Assembly: GCA_019359545.1 (NCBI GenBank)
Contig: JAHHHB010000047.1
Location: forward strand, 1-50,166
Direction of reading: 5' to 3'
From: Desmonostoc geniculatum HA4340-LM1
Lineage (GTDB): Bacteria > Cyanobacteriota > Cyanobacteriia > Cyanobacteriales > Nostocaceae
Length of the DNA: 50,166 bases
This document shows positions 38,076 through 46,360 of this stretch, in pieces. The notes under the pieces were generated by a model. That model saw only the letters and a program-made list of their open reading frames with translations, did not search any database and was not told the DNA's origin. A program made the position numbers and the translations under genes. Position 1 is the stretch's first letter. Each line of letters starts with the position of its first letter.

Positions 38076-39017
38076 ATGACCACAGGCGGAAATTTACTGT
38101 ACCGGGCACTAGAGCAAAATATGCCCGGAGTGCTTTCAAGAAGATATCGGGACTTGCCGTTTGAAAACGGCACAATTATTCCTACACAAGCAGACCTGAA
38201 GCCGGGCGCTGCTGAAGTGGTACGCGATACTGTTGATGAAGTAGGCGACGCGGATATCATCGCTGATGGTGCATTTGACATCCCAATTGTGGATGTGTCA
38301 GCTGGCGAAGACCGCTACAAAATCTTCATGATTGGCTCTGCTTTTTCCTACACTTTCCAGCAGGAACGTGCTTACAACTTTGCAGGCGCAAAGGCAGGGA
38401 TTAACAATCGCAAGCAAATGCTGGCGAAACGCTCCATAGCTGAACGCCAAAACCGCATCGCCGCCTATGGCGACACGCGGCTTAGTGTAACAGGTGCTTT
38501 GAATAACGCTGGCGTGACGCTCAATAACTCTAGCTTTGACCCAAACACGGCATCTCCTGACGAACTAGCTGAGTTCTTTGTGGATGAACTTAGGGCAGCA
38601 CACACAGGCTCAAATAACGTTGAGATGCCGATGGATGTGCTTGTCTCGACGGGATTCTATTTCAAATTAGTCAAAACCAGAATGCCCGATTCTTCGGTTA
38701 GCGTCCTGACATATATCAAACAGGCACTTTCCGAGGAAGATGTGAACTTCAATATCAAGAAGTGCCAAGAGTGCGATTCCGATTCGATGGAGCGATATGG
38801 CGCACAAGCAGGCGGGACAAATAAAGATCTCGTGACGCTCTACACCAAAGACCCGGAAGTGGTTGAACGTCACATCGAAATGGTTCAACTCATGCCGATG
38901 GAATGGGTAACAGTGCGTGATGGTCGCAAAGTTTACCCAATGTTTAGTTCAACCACGCAGACAATGATCAATTTTCCTGGTGCTTTTAGATACATCAAAG
39001 TTCCCAAGGTAAGCTAA
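38076..39017 (+). CDS. major capsid protein (DUF2184-like), 313 aa
   Basis: PF09950/DUF2184-type features: IIPTQADLKPGAAEVVRDTV, DIPIVDVSAGEDRYKIFM, SFQQERAYNFAGAKAGIN-like helix, ADPELAEFFVDELRAAH-like segment and a C-terminal MFSSTTQTMINFPGAFRYI. It forms the HK97-fold shell of the head. Stop and next ATG overlap by one base (TAATG). Confidence 0.85.
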   Translation: MTTGGNLLYRALEQNMPGVLSRRYRDLPFENGTIIPTQADLKPGAAEVVRDTVDEVGDADIIADGAFDIPIVDVSAGEDRYKIFMIGSAFSYTFQQERAYNFAGAKAGINNRKQMLAKRSIAERQNRIAAYGDTRLSVTGALNNAGVTLNNSSFDPNTASPDELAEFFVDELRAAHTGSNNVEMPMDVLVSTGFYFKLVKTRMPDSSVSVLTYIKQALSEEDVNFNIKKCQECDSDSMERYGAQAGGTNKDLVTLYTKDPEVVERHIEMVQLMPMEWVTVRDGRKVYPMFSSTTQTMINFPGAFRYIKVPKVS

Positions 39018-39394
39018 TGCCGAAAATCATTCTTAGACCCGACAAGTGCTTTCCTCCGCGCAATAGCGCCATCTGCTTTGATACTCTTACCCTCAGACCC
39101 GGCAGCAATTTGGATATCTCGGATGAGGCAGTAGAGAAGCTGCGATCGCATCCCGACTTTGCCCAATACGAGCGCTGGGGCGCAATTGAGATCATCTCTC
39201 CCAAAGCTGAGATTAACCCAAGCTTAAAACAGCCCTCGGAACTAGGCAACATGAACGTTGATGAAGCTGAGACGCTGATTGAAGAGTGCCATGACTTAGT
39301 AAAGCTTTCCGCGTGGCTCACTAATGAAAGTCGCGTCACCATTCGCCGTGCTATTAACCGCCGCATCACAGCAATTAAAGGAGGGAAGGAATAG
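39017..39394 (+). CDS. head-tail region protein (Mu gp35-like position), 125 aa
   Basis: Small soluble protein (ILRPDKCFPPRNSAICFDTL) followed by a helical C-terminus (EECHDLVKLSAWLTNESRV). Located between the capsid gene and gp36-like protein. The fold is consistent with Mu gp35/FluMu-type proteins, but the match is weak. Confidence 0.5.
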   Translation: MPKIILRPDKCFPPRNSAICFDTLTLRPGSNLDISDEAVEKLRSHPDFAQYERWGAIEIISPKAEINPSLKQPSELGNMNVDEAETLIEECHDLVKLSAWLTNESRVTIRRAINRRITAIKGGKE

Positions 39395-39825
39395 TGGGAG
39401 TTAAACAAAAAATCGCTGTTGAGTTGACTAGCGCCAATATCAACCTCACGCACAATATCGCTATTCGCTGCCCGATTAACTCACTGTGCATCGATCAGGC
39501 GTTTTGGACAGCTGACGGCAGTTATCTTGTGACCGGGATTTCCTATGTACACTCGACTGCGGGCAGTGATGCGAGCGCAGTGAATTTGCAAATTAGCAAA
39601 GATACAGGTACTGCTGCCCCTGGTGCTGGAACCGATTTACTTACCAATAACACCAATGCTGGCTTTGACTGCAAAGGCACAGCTAATACAGTGCAAGCTG
39701 GAGTGCTGGTTGCTGCTGAGGCTACACGTACTCTAGTTAGTGGCGATCGCTTGTCGCTTGACTTTGCGGGTACGGTTACGGCCTTAGCTGGGGTAGTGGT
39801 TACGGTGTCCTTGAGGCGGGTGTAA
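39394..39825 (+). CDS. beta-sandwich structural protein, 143 aa
   Basis: GTG start with AGGAGGG upstream. Thr/Ala/Gly-rich with alternating strands (VAAEATRTLVSGDRLSLDFA), the look of a virion decoration or tail-surface protein. Both ends overlap neighbours by one base. No family named. Confidence 0.6.
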   Translation: MGVKQKIAVELTSANINLTHNIAIRCPINSLCIDQAFWTADGSYLVTGISYVHSTAGSDASAVNLQISKDTGTAAPGAGTDLLTNNTNAGFDCKGTANTVQAGVLVAAEATRTLVSGDRLSLDFAGTVTALAGVVVTVSLRRV

Positions 39826-39965
39826 TGAACCTGAACCCATTTGTTTTCCTGACACTTTGGGATGCAACTCCTAGCGGCAGAATTGAAATGCTCATCCAAA
39901 ACCCTGATGCAGCGGCTCAATTTCAAGCAGGCAAAGAACACTACGTTGACTTCACCGAGGCGTAA
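39825..39965 (+). CDS. small hypothetical protein, 46 aa
   Basis: MNLNPFVFLTLWDATPSGRI then QNPDAAAQFQAGKEHYVDF. Its ATG overlaps the preceding stop (TAATG) and the next ATG follows two bases after its stop, so it is a probable real gene. Unknown function. Confidence 0.55.
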   Translation: MNLNPFVFLTLWDATPSGRIEMLIQNPDAAAQFQAGKEHYVDFTEA

Positions 39966-39967
39966 AA

Positions 39968-40411
39968 ATGCCCTACGCTACCGCCGCCGACATGATTGCT
40001 GCTTTCAGTGAGCAGGAAATCTTAGAACTCAGCAACATCGATTATCCTGACAACACCACCATCAACGAAGATGTGGTGAATCGGGCAATTGAGGATGCCC
40101 AAGCTCAACTCGATTCTTATTTGGCGGTGCGATACAAAGTGCCTTTGGTAGTCGTACCAACCGTGCTTCGCAATTACACTTGCGATGTGGCACGGTACAT
40201 CCTGGATAAAGATAAGCCAAGAGAAGAAGTTTCTAGGCGGCGGGATTTAGTTTTTTACTACCTCAAAGACCTAGCAGCCAACAAAGCATCGCTACCAGGT
40301 ATCGTTGATGGCACCGACGGCACTACATCTGATGCTGGAAATGGCGATGTGGTGCTATTTAAAAGCCCTGGCAGAACTTGGACAGCTAGCACTCTAAAGG
40401 ATTATTGGTAA
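39968..40411 (+). CDS. gp36-like (DUF1320) head-tail joining protein, 147 aa
   Basis: DUF1320 landmarks: YATAADMIAAFSEQEILEL, VNRAIEDAQAQLDSYLAVRY and YTCDVARYILDKDKPREEVS. In Mu it connects head and tail. Followed directly by the gp37-like gene. Confidence 0.9.
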   Translation: MPYATAADMIAAFSEQEILELSNIDYPDNTTINEDVVNRAIEDAQAQLDSYLAVRYKVPLVVVPTVLRNYTCDVARYILDKDKPREEVSRRRDLVFYYLKDLAANKASLPGIVDGTDGTTSDAGNGDVVLFKSPGRTWTASTLKDYW

Positions 40412-41047
40412 ATGCTTGCAGAAGCTGAAGCCGCTATAGTCAAACGAGTCGAGGCGATTCTTGCACCTTTCGAGGTGACGATCGCTCCCTTCCCTGGCGA
40501 CAGCGACCAACAGCCCAAACCGGGACGCAAAGGCATGATCTTGATTGGCTATAAGCGATCGCGCCATCGCGTGACTTCAATTCAGCCGATGACGGTGGAA
40601 ATCATTGCCGAGTTTGAACTTTCACTGCAACTAAAGGATTTACGCACCCATAGAGGCGCTTACCCATTACTGGATGCCGTGCGTTACGCCATTACTGGAT
40701 TAATTCCCCTCAAGGGGCCGCTTTCCAAGTGCTACCCGGTGCAAGAAGGGTTTATCAAAGCTGAGGACGGCATTTGGTATTACGCCTTGGTGGTAGCAGT
40801 AGCAATGATGCAAATCGAGGGACAACAGCCTTATACTGCTGCTGATATCGATTACCTAACGCGCGATCCGGCTTTGGGAGTGCGACCTTATGAAGCTAAA
40901 CAAATTCAAGTTGCTGTGAGGCGATCGCGTGTCGATGACTTGCCCGATAACGTAGTGGATCGCACTTTTGTGGTGATAGAGTCCGTGCCGACAGGCTGGA
41001 TGGACTTTTCGAGTTCGGATGGCGGTCAATATATCGAAATATTATGA
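40412..41047 (+). CDS. gp37-like (DUF1834) tail-terminator protein, 211 aa
   Basis: Starts on the next base after the gp36 stop. DUF1834 pattern: LAEAEAAIVKRVEAILAPFE, then LKDLRTHRGAYPLLDAVRYA, ITGLIPLKGPLSKCYPVQEG, consistent with the Mu gp37 family at the tail end. The C-terminal extension after residue 145 is longer than usual. Confidence 0.85.
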   Translation: MLAEAEAAIVKRVEAILAPFEVTIAPFPGDSDQQPKPGRKGMILIGYKRSRHRVTSIQPMTVEIIAEFELSLQLKDLRTHRGAYPLLDAVRYAITGLIPLKGPLSKCYPVQEGFIKAEDGIWYYALVVAVAMMQIEGQQPYTAADIDYLTRDPALGVRPYEAKQIQVAVRRSRVDDLPDNVVDRTFVVIESVPTGWMDFSSSDGGQYIEIL

Positions 41048-42384
41048 CTACTCTTAAGATTAAAGACGCGGATGGAGCTACTAAGCACGTTGCAACCACA
41101 GGCATGGGAACGGCCGATGACCCGCTAAAAACGCAACAAAGCATTACTGGGGCGGTAGCAATTAACCAGCCTTTACCTGCTGGCGAAAACAACATAGGCA
41201 AAGTGGAAGTTACTGCGATGCCGCCCTTGAGTGTGGGCGAGGTGGCTGTATCTAACTTCCCTACTAGCTTTCAAGTTACTAACTTCCCAGCGACACAAAC
41301 AATCACGGGTAGCGTCGCTGTTTCTAATTTTCCTTCTAGCTTTCAAATTAGTAACTTTCCTGAGAGTTTTGAAATCAGCAACTTCCCAGCCACACAGACA
41401 ATCGCGGGCAATGTCGGTGTTTCCAACTTTCCTGCAAGTTTCCAAGTTAGCAACTTCCCAGCCACTCAAACAGTCGCAGGTAGCGTCAGCGTTTCCAACT
41501 TCCCGAATACTCTCGCAACTGAAACTACTCTTGGCACGCGCCTTTCAGAAGGCACAAATGTCACGGGCGTTTCTTTGCCATCTGGCGGCAGTGGCGCTTT
41601 TGGTTGGCTCAGTGCGATTTGGAAAATAATTAGCGATCGCTTGCCTACGGCGTTAGTTGGCGGTCGGCTAGATATAAATGTCGGTGCTGGTTCAGTTAAT
41701 GTGGGTAATTTTCCAGCTACTCAAACCATTTCTGGCTCGGTTAGTATCTCCAACTTCCCAGCTACTCAAGCAGTTTCAGGCACGATTACAGCCAATTTAG
41801 GAACTACAGGTACTGATATCACCGGGGTTACTATGCCCAGTGGTGGCGCTGGGATACAAGGCTGGTTATCGGCAATCTGGAAATTAATTGGCGATCGCCT
41901 ACCTTCAGCACTTGCAAGCGATAGGCTCAAGGTTGATATCCCTGCTCTGCCTACTGGTAGCAACGCCATCGGAAACGTAGGTGTTAGCTCTTTGCCTGTG
42001 GCCTTTAATACTGGAACGGCAAGCTCGACTACTCAAAGAGTAGTAATCGCCAGCGACGACGCCCTAATAAATCAACTAAAAGCCAATACAAGCTACACAA
42101 CAACAGCTACCCCGGTAGCCACCGATGGCACGAGCGGGGACAAAACAATTCTCACTCCCACTAGTGGCAAGGCTTTAAGAATTAGCAGTCTTTGCTTGGT
42201 GATGTCTAGCGCTACAGCCATCACTTTGAAAAAGGGTTCTACAGCAATTAGCGGAGCAATGACCATTTCTGAATTGGTTACGGATTTTCCCCAGCCAATA
42301 GCACTAGCCATTGACCAGACTTTTGCCATCAATATTGGCTCGGCTATTGCCGTTAACGGGTTCGTAACTTGGTGGGAGGCTTAA
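41044..42384 (+). CDS. repeat-rich tail-fibre-like protein, 446 aa
   Basis: Residues 40-175 contain repeated VSNFPxxFQVxNFPATQTxxGxV units of about 20 residues, seen as repeats in the DNA at 41240-41510; two more follow at about 225-250. A second duplication of about 45 residues, GxxVTGVSLPSGGSGAFGWL-type and VTMPSGGAGIQGWLSAIWKL, occurs at 165-215 and 255-300. The C-terminal domain (from about residue 340) is beta-rich and Thr/Ser/Ala-rich. A repetitive, receptor-facing fibre or spike is likely; the family name is uncertain. Confidence 0.65.
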   Translation: MTTLKIKDADGATKHVATTGMGTADDPLKTQQSITGAVAINQPLPAGENNIGKVEVTAMPPLSVGEVAVSNFPTSFQVTNFPATQTITGSVAVSNFPSSFQISNFPESFEISNFPATQTIAGNVGVSNFPASFQVSNFPATQTVAGSVSVSNFPNTLATETTLGTRLSEGTNVTGVSLPSGGSGAFGWLSAIWKIISDRLPTALVGGRLDINVGAGSVNVGNFPATQTISGSVSISNFPATQAVSGTITANLGTTGTDITGVTMPSGGAGIQGWLSAIWKLIGDRLPSALASDRLKVDIPALPTGSNAIGNVGVSSLPVAFNTGTASSTTQRVVIASDDALINQLKANTSYTTTATPVATDGTSGDKTILTPTSGKALRISSLCLVMSSATAITLKKGSTAISGAMTISELVTDFPQPIALAIDQTFAINIGSAIAVNGFVTWWEA

Positions 42385-42387
42385 TAG

Positions 42388-43212
42388 ATGGGATACGTCA
42401 AAGGAACAGCTAGCGCTTCTACGTCTGGATATCAAGCTTTTACCACTTCGGGAACCTGGACTAAACCCAACAACATCACTTGGGTAGAGGTAGAAGTTTA
42501 TGGCCCGGGCGGATCTGGTCGTGGTGGTTCCACTACTTCAGGAGGCAGAGGAGGAAGCGGTGGTGGCTATGTGCGTAAAAGATTCTCTGCAAGTGCCCTG
42601 CCTTCTTCTGTAACTGTGACTGTGGGTGCTGGTGGGACTGGTGGCGCTCCTGGCGCTCAAGGTACGCAAGCAGGAAACTCTTCTTTTGGAAGTTTCTTGA
42701 CAGCGTATGGCGGTGGTTCGCCATCTTCTGCAACAACTGGCACTGCTGGCGCTTCGAGTATGCAAGCTGCTACGGGATCGACAACAGCACTAGACCCAGA
42801 CGGTGTAGCGGGCGCTAGTGGCGGAAATACTGCTTTGTTTGCCGGCGCTGCATCCAACAGTACAGCTGGCGGTGCTGGCAGAGGAAGCGTTTACGGCGGC
42901 CCTAGCGGTGGGAGCGGCGCTAGCAGTACTGGTACCGGTGGTGGCGATGGTGGTGCCTCTGGCGTGAATTCTGGAGGCGGCGGTACTGGTGGCGCTACTG
43001 GAACTCCAGGAGCAAACGGAAGCAATGGCGCTGACTCTACAACTGGTGCTGGCAGTGGCGGCGGCGGTGGTGGTGGCTCAACTACTACAGGCGGCAATGG
43101 CGGCAACGGTGGCGCTCCGGGTGGAGGTGGAGGTGGGGGCGGCCCTGGCACCGTCTCAGGCGGAAGCGGTGGCAACGGCGTTCGTGGCGAAATTAGGGTT
43201 TTTTGGGGGTAA
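42388..43212 (+). CDS. glycine-rich tail-fibre tip protein, 274 aa
   Basis: About one third of the residues are Gly. N-terminal FTTSGTWTKPNNITWVEVEV then YGPGGSGRGG matches the glycine-rich domain found in phage fibres (the PGII polyglycine sandwich of T4-like adhesins such as gp38 of phage S16). Low-complexity GGGGTGGATG-type tracts make up most of the rest. Probably receptor-binding, variable region. The antisense proline-rich frames here are mere shadows. Confidence 0.75.
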   Translation: MGYVKGTASASTSGYQAFTTSGTWTKPNNITWVEVEVYGPGGSGRGGSTTSGGRGGSGGGYVRKRFSASALPSSVTVTVGAGGTGGAPGAQGTQAGNSSFGSFLTAYGGGSPSSATTGTAGASSMQAATGSTTALDPDGVAGASGGNTALFAGAASNSTAGGAGRGSVYGGPSGGSGASSTGTGGGDGGASGVNSGGGGTGGATGTPGANGSNGADSTTGAGSGGGGGGGSTTTGGNGGNGGAPGGGGGGGGPGTVSGGSGGNGVRGEIRVFWG

Positions 43213-43213
43213 T

Positions 43214-43675
43214 ATGCGGTATGCAGCTGTTGAAAATGGGGTAGTTGTCAACGTAATTCTTTTGGAAGATCCAGAGAATTACCCAACCGATTCACTCTTG
43301 ATCGCAAGCGAGACGGCAGGAATGGGCGATATCTGGAATGGCACAAGTTTTATGCGTCCTCCTGCTGCAAAACCAGATCCAGATTGGGGAGCATTCAATA
43401 GAGCAATACTTCCAAATGCAGCGTACAATCGGATGACCGAATCATCCACGAATCGGGGCGCTGTACGCAGATTGGAGAGTATAGCCATTTCTGCTGGGGT
43501 TAGCGGTTCGCAGTATGAAAATTACGACATCATTGCAATGCTTTGGAACGCGATGATTGAGGGAGTGCCTATTTTGAATAAGCCCACCAGCCAAGAAATT
43601 GCAGAATGGAGAGCGATCGCATCTTCTGCATTCATGCCCTTCAGCTTCGATGCAAACGGCAAGATGGTCGCATAG
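43214..43675 (+). CDS. tail-fibre assembly-like protein, 153 aa
   Basis: Start at MRYAAVENGVVVNVIL, directly after the glycine-rich gene. The motif YAAVENGVVVNVILLEDPE followed by DIWNGTSFMRPPA is frequent in fibre-assembly chaperones or fibre tail ends. A helical C-terminus (NYDIIAMLWNAMIEGVPIL) follows. An in-frame extension back to 42989 overlaps the fibre gene and is not used. Confidence 0.65.
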   Translation: MRYAAVENGVVVNVILLEDPENYPTDSLLIASETAGMGDIWNGTSFMRPPAAKPDPDWGAFNRAILPNAAYNRMTESSTNRGAVRRLESIAISAGVSGSQYENYDIIAMLWNAMIEGVPILNKPTSQEIAEWRAIASSAFMPFSFDANGKMVA

Positions 43676-43707
43676 GGAACCCTAGCGGCAGCTATCGATA
43701 ACTGCTC

Positions 43708-45183
43708 ATGCCTCAAACGCTTAACATAAATCAACTAACAGCGCCCGGCGTGTATGTCTACGAGGACACGGCAGGGCTGATCCCTGCTGATATCGCCTCA
43801 TTCAACCGCGCCTACCTCATCGGCACTGGCACAACCGGAGCCTACAACATACCAACGCAAATCACCAGTGCTGATGATTTTGTAACCAAGTTCGGGACAA
43901 CCCCTAGCCTAAACTCGGTAAAGCTATTTTTTAACAATATCTCTAACGGTATTCTCTTCTTTGTCCGCGCTTCTTCTAGGCAAATCGCAACAGTAACGGT
44001 AGGCACGCCAACAGAAGGGAATTACTCTTTAACAGTCAGCGGCACTGCTATTACCTACGCAGCAGATTCAACGCCCACAGCCCAAGAGATTGTAGATGGG
44101 TTGATTGGAGCAATTAATGCTAACGGAACAGTTGCAGCCATCGTCACGGCATCCGACGATGGCACGGGAAACAGCACCTTCGTTATCACCGCCGACGCTG
44201 TAGGCGCAACTTTTACGGTCACTTCCCCCACGGCACCAGTCGGCTCCACTCTCAGCGTTACGGCCAACACCTATCCTGGACTGGCAGACGATTACGTTTA
44301 CGCCATTCAAAATTCCTTTGACCCTGACCTGCATGAGCAAGGTATCCTGATTTGCCCAGAGGCTTTTTCGGGATTAACTTCTCAAAGCGATCGCACTTCC
44401 GTTGCTACCGCGATGGAAAATCTCTGTGCCACAGAAGGCTTTGACTGGATGGCGTTCGTCGATTCTGGCCCATCTGGAACTATTAATACCCCAGCACTGG
44501 CACAAACAGAATCCGCCAATTACACCACAGCACGCGGACACTTGGCTTATTTCTTCCCCTACGTTAAAGACCTTAGTGACAACATTGTTCCGTCATCTGC
44601 GGGGGTATCTGCGATCGCACTTCGCAGATACCGTGCTGAGGGATTTCAGCAGCCGCCGGCCGGGACAAAATACCCAATGCGCGGGGTGAAGGATGTGGCA
44701 GTTGTGGTTAAAAAGGCAGAGCAAGCGGTAGTTAACCCCAATGGCGTAAATTGCATCCGCAACCTGCCAGGGCAAGGCGTTGTAGTGTACGGCTCAAGGA
44801 CTCGTTCTACAAGTCCTTATTACAAATTTGTCAACACAAGAATTATTCTCTCTGTCTTTAACCGCACCTTATTCACTGCTTTTGAAACAGGCGGTGTGAT
44901 TTTCAGTGCTGTTGATGGTCAAGGTGTGCTATTTACGCGAATTCGAGAAACGGCAGAAGCAATTTGCTACAGGTTTTGGGCTGGCGGGGCGTTTTTTGGC
45001 GCACAACCTAAAGATGCATTTTTGGTGAAGTGCGATCGCACAAACAATAATGCGCTGGATCTGGAATCTGGTGTTGTGCGGTGCGACATTTACGTTGCTC
45101 CAGTACCTACTTTAGAGAGACTTTTGATAACTACTTATCGCGTGGCAATTGACCAAGTTCAACAAGCAGCAGGAGCAGCATAA
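43708..45183 (+). CDS. tail sheath protein, 491 aa
   Basis: Contractile-sheath features: N-terminal LTAPGVYVYEDTAGLIPADI then FNRAYLIGTGTTGAYNIP; C-terminal GVKDVAVVVKKAEQAVVNPN, NCIRNLPGQGVVVYGSRTRS (W/P..G..VWG.RT type) and LERLLITTYRVAIDQVQQ. An inserted beta domain (about 90-185, TVTVGTPTEGNYSLTVSGTA) is typical of Mu-like sheaths. It contracts to drive DNA injection. Overlaps the tube gene by one base. Confidence 0.92.
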   Translation: MPQTLNINQLTAPGVYVYEDTAGLIPADIASFNRAYLIGTGTTGAYNIPTQITSADDFVTKFGTTPSLNSVKLFFNNISNGILFFVRASSRQIATVTVGTPTEGNYSLTVSGTAITYAADSTPTAQEIVDGLIGAINANGTVAAIVTASDDGTGNSTFVITADAVGATFTVTSPTAPVGSTLSVTANTYPGLADDYVYAIQNSFDPDLHEQGILICPEAFSGLTSQSDRTSVATAMENLCATEGFDWMAFVDSGPSGTINTPALAQTESANYTTARGHLAYFFPYVKDLSDNIVPSSAGVSAIALRRYRAEGFQQPPAGTKYPMRGVKDVAVVVKKAEQAVVNPNGVNCIRNLPGQGVVVYGSRTRSTSPYYKFVNTRIILSVFNRTLFTAFETGGVIFSAVDGQGVLFTRIRETAEAICYRFWAGGAFFGAQPKDAFLVKCDRTNNNALDLESGVVRCDIYVAPVPTLERLLITTYRVAIDQVQQAAGAA

Positions 45184-45620
45184 TGGGGATAACAATAAAC
45201 CCAATTACCCAGCAACAGTTCTTAGTGACCATCAAGGGCATTGATAGTTACTGGGAAAAATTCAGCGGCATTAAAGATAAAGCCGATACCACTGATTACT
45301 CAGATGGCTTGAGCAACCGCAAATTTAAGTTAGTGGGCCCGCGAGAACTGGACGAATTCGATTTAGAAAAAGCTTTTGACCCAATCGCTGACAAACCCAT
45401 CATTGACTTTTGGCGCAATTATTGCGATGGCAACAAAGAAGTTATTACCGTCAGCATTACTCCAGTCACTTACTGCCCAGAAGTTGAGCCGATAGGCCCT
45501 AGCGTGATTATTTATGGCGTGCGTCCTACCCAACTTGAAGGCTTCGAGGTGGATAAGAAATCGAATGACATTTCGATGCTGAAACTCACATTTATTGGGG
45601 ATGATTGGGAGTATGCCTAG
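45183..45620 (+). CDS. tail tube protein, 145 aa
   Basis: Beta-rich: INPITQQQFLVTIKGIDSYW, SNRKFKLVGPRELDEFDLEK, PEVEPIGPSVIIYGVRPTQL and LKLTFIGDDWEYA. Mu gpM/tube position, immediately after the sheath and before the chaperone. Forms the inner tube through which DNA passes. Confidence 0.88.
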   Translation: MGITINPITQQQFLVTIKGIDSYWEKFSGIKDKADTTDYSDGLSNRKFKLVGPRELDEFDLEKAFDPIADKPIIDFWRNYCDGNKEVITVSITPVTYCPEVEPIGPSVIIYGVRPTQLEGFEVDKKSNDISMLKLTFIGDDWEYA

Positions 45621-46200
45621 TAGAATTCAACGGGTAAATGAAACCCTAGCCCAGAAACACGAGGAAGATTTGGTTGCACCTTCCCACATCTCCATCACCC
45701 TTTCTGATGGCACGATCGCCACATTTCGTCCTGTAGTTCTAGAAGATGTGCGGAGTCTTGCTAAAGCTGGCATCACAAACGAGATTGAAGCAGCTGGCAG
45801 ACTGATAGCGAGAAATTGCGTCCGTTGGGGAGACAAGCCAGGAATCACGTTGCCGCAATTGCGATCGCGTGACATTGAAGATATCGAGCTAATTAGCGAA
45901 ACACTCTCACCAAAAGAGATACCCGAATTCGTTGAATTGCCGGATAGGTCGAAATCCCTCACCCTCGATAGTGGAGTTGAGGTGATTTTTCGCCGCCCCA
46001 ATTACGGCGATGCTGAGGCGATTAGCAAAAATAAAGATGGTGATTTGGAAACACAAGCTGCGATCGCGCTCCGTCTGTGCGTTAAGTGGGGCGATCGCGA
46101 TGGTGTGGATGAAAAAACGCTCAATAAGCTGAACATGGGTGATTGGCAGGGGGTAGCAAAGCTCCTGCAATCCTTTCGCAGCAAGCCTAAAGCCGATTGA
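45613..46200 (+). CDS. tail assembly chaperone, short product, 195 aa
   Basis: Two tandem copies of a chaperone module (ISITLSDGTIATFRPVVLED and LTLDSGVEVIFRRPNYGDAE, each followed by a RWGDxPG/KWGDRDG motif). It precedes the tape measure as in Mu gp41 and lambda gpG. The start overlaps the tube stop. A second frame follows with no start codon, indicating a frameshifted longer product. Confidence 0.8.
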   Translation: MPSRIQRVNETLAQKHEEDLVAPSHISITLSDGTIATFRPVVLEDVRSLAKAGITNEIEAAGRLIARNCVRWGDKPGITLPQLRSRDIEDIELISETLSPKEIPEFVELPDRSKSLTLDSGVEVIFRRPNYGDAEAISKNKDGDLETQAAIALRLCVKWGDRDGVDEKTLNKLNMGDWQGVAKLLQSFRSKPKAD

Positions 46201-46360
46201 TGAAGATAGCTTTTTAAGAATTGTCTACCACCTCAATGGTAAGTCCTTTAATGGATTGAAAGAGTACAAAGACATTCCCTTGGACACCTTGCAAAACATG
46301 GTAGCAATTCACATAGAGGCAGCAGAGATAGAAAAAAAGGCTTGGGAACGTGGCAAGTAA
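46201..46360 (+). other. tail chaperone frameshift extension (gpGT-like)
   Basis: In the +1 frame relative to the 45613-46200 gene, about 53 codons run up to TAA 46358-46360: DEDSFLRIVYHLNGKSFNGL, then DIPLDTLQNMVAIHIEAAEI and KKAWERGK. It has no ATG, GTG or TTG start, and the frame is open back to a TAG at about 46152. So the ribosome must shift (+1 or -2) between there and the TGA at 46198. The tape measure begins ten bases before this TAA. Confidence 0.75.

Noticed and set aside
41240..41510. Repeated DNA units of about 60 bases that could suggest a CRISPR array
   Set aside because: The units stay in one reading frame and encode SNFPATQ-type peptide repeats in a long gene; there are no unique spacers of uniform length.
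42891..43175. Antisense frame rich in proline
   Set aside because: It is the mirror of Gly codons in the glycine-rich fibre gene.
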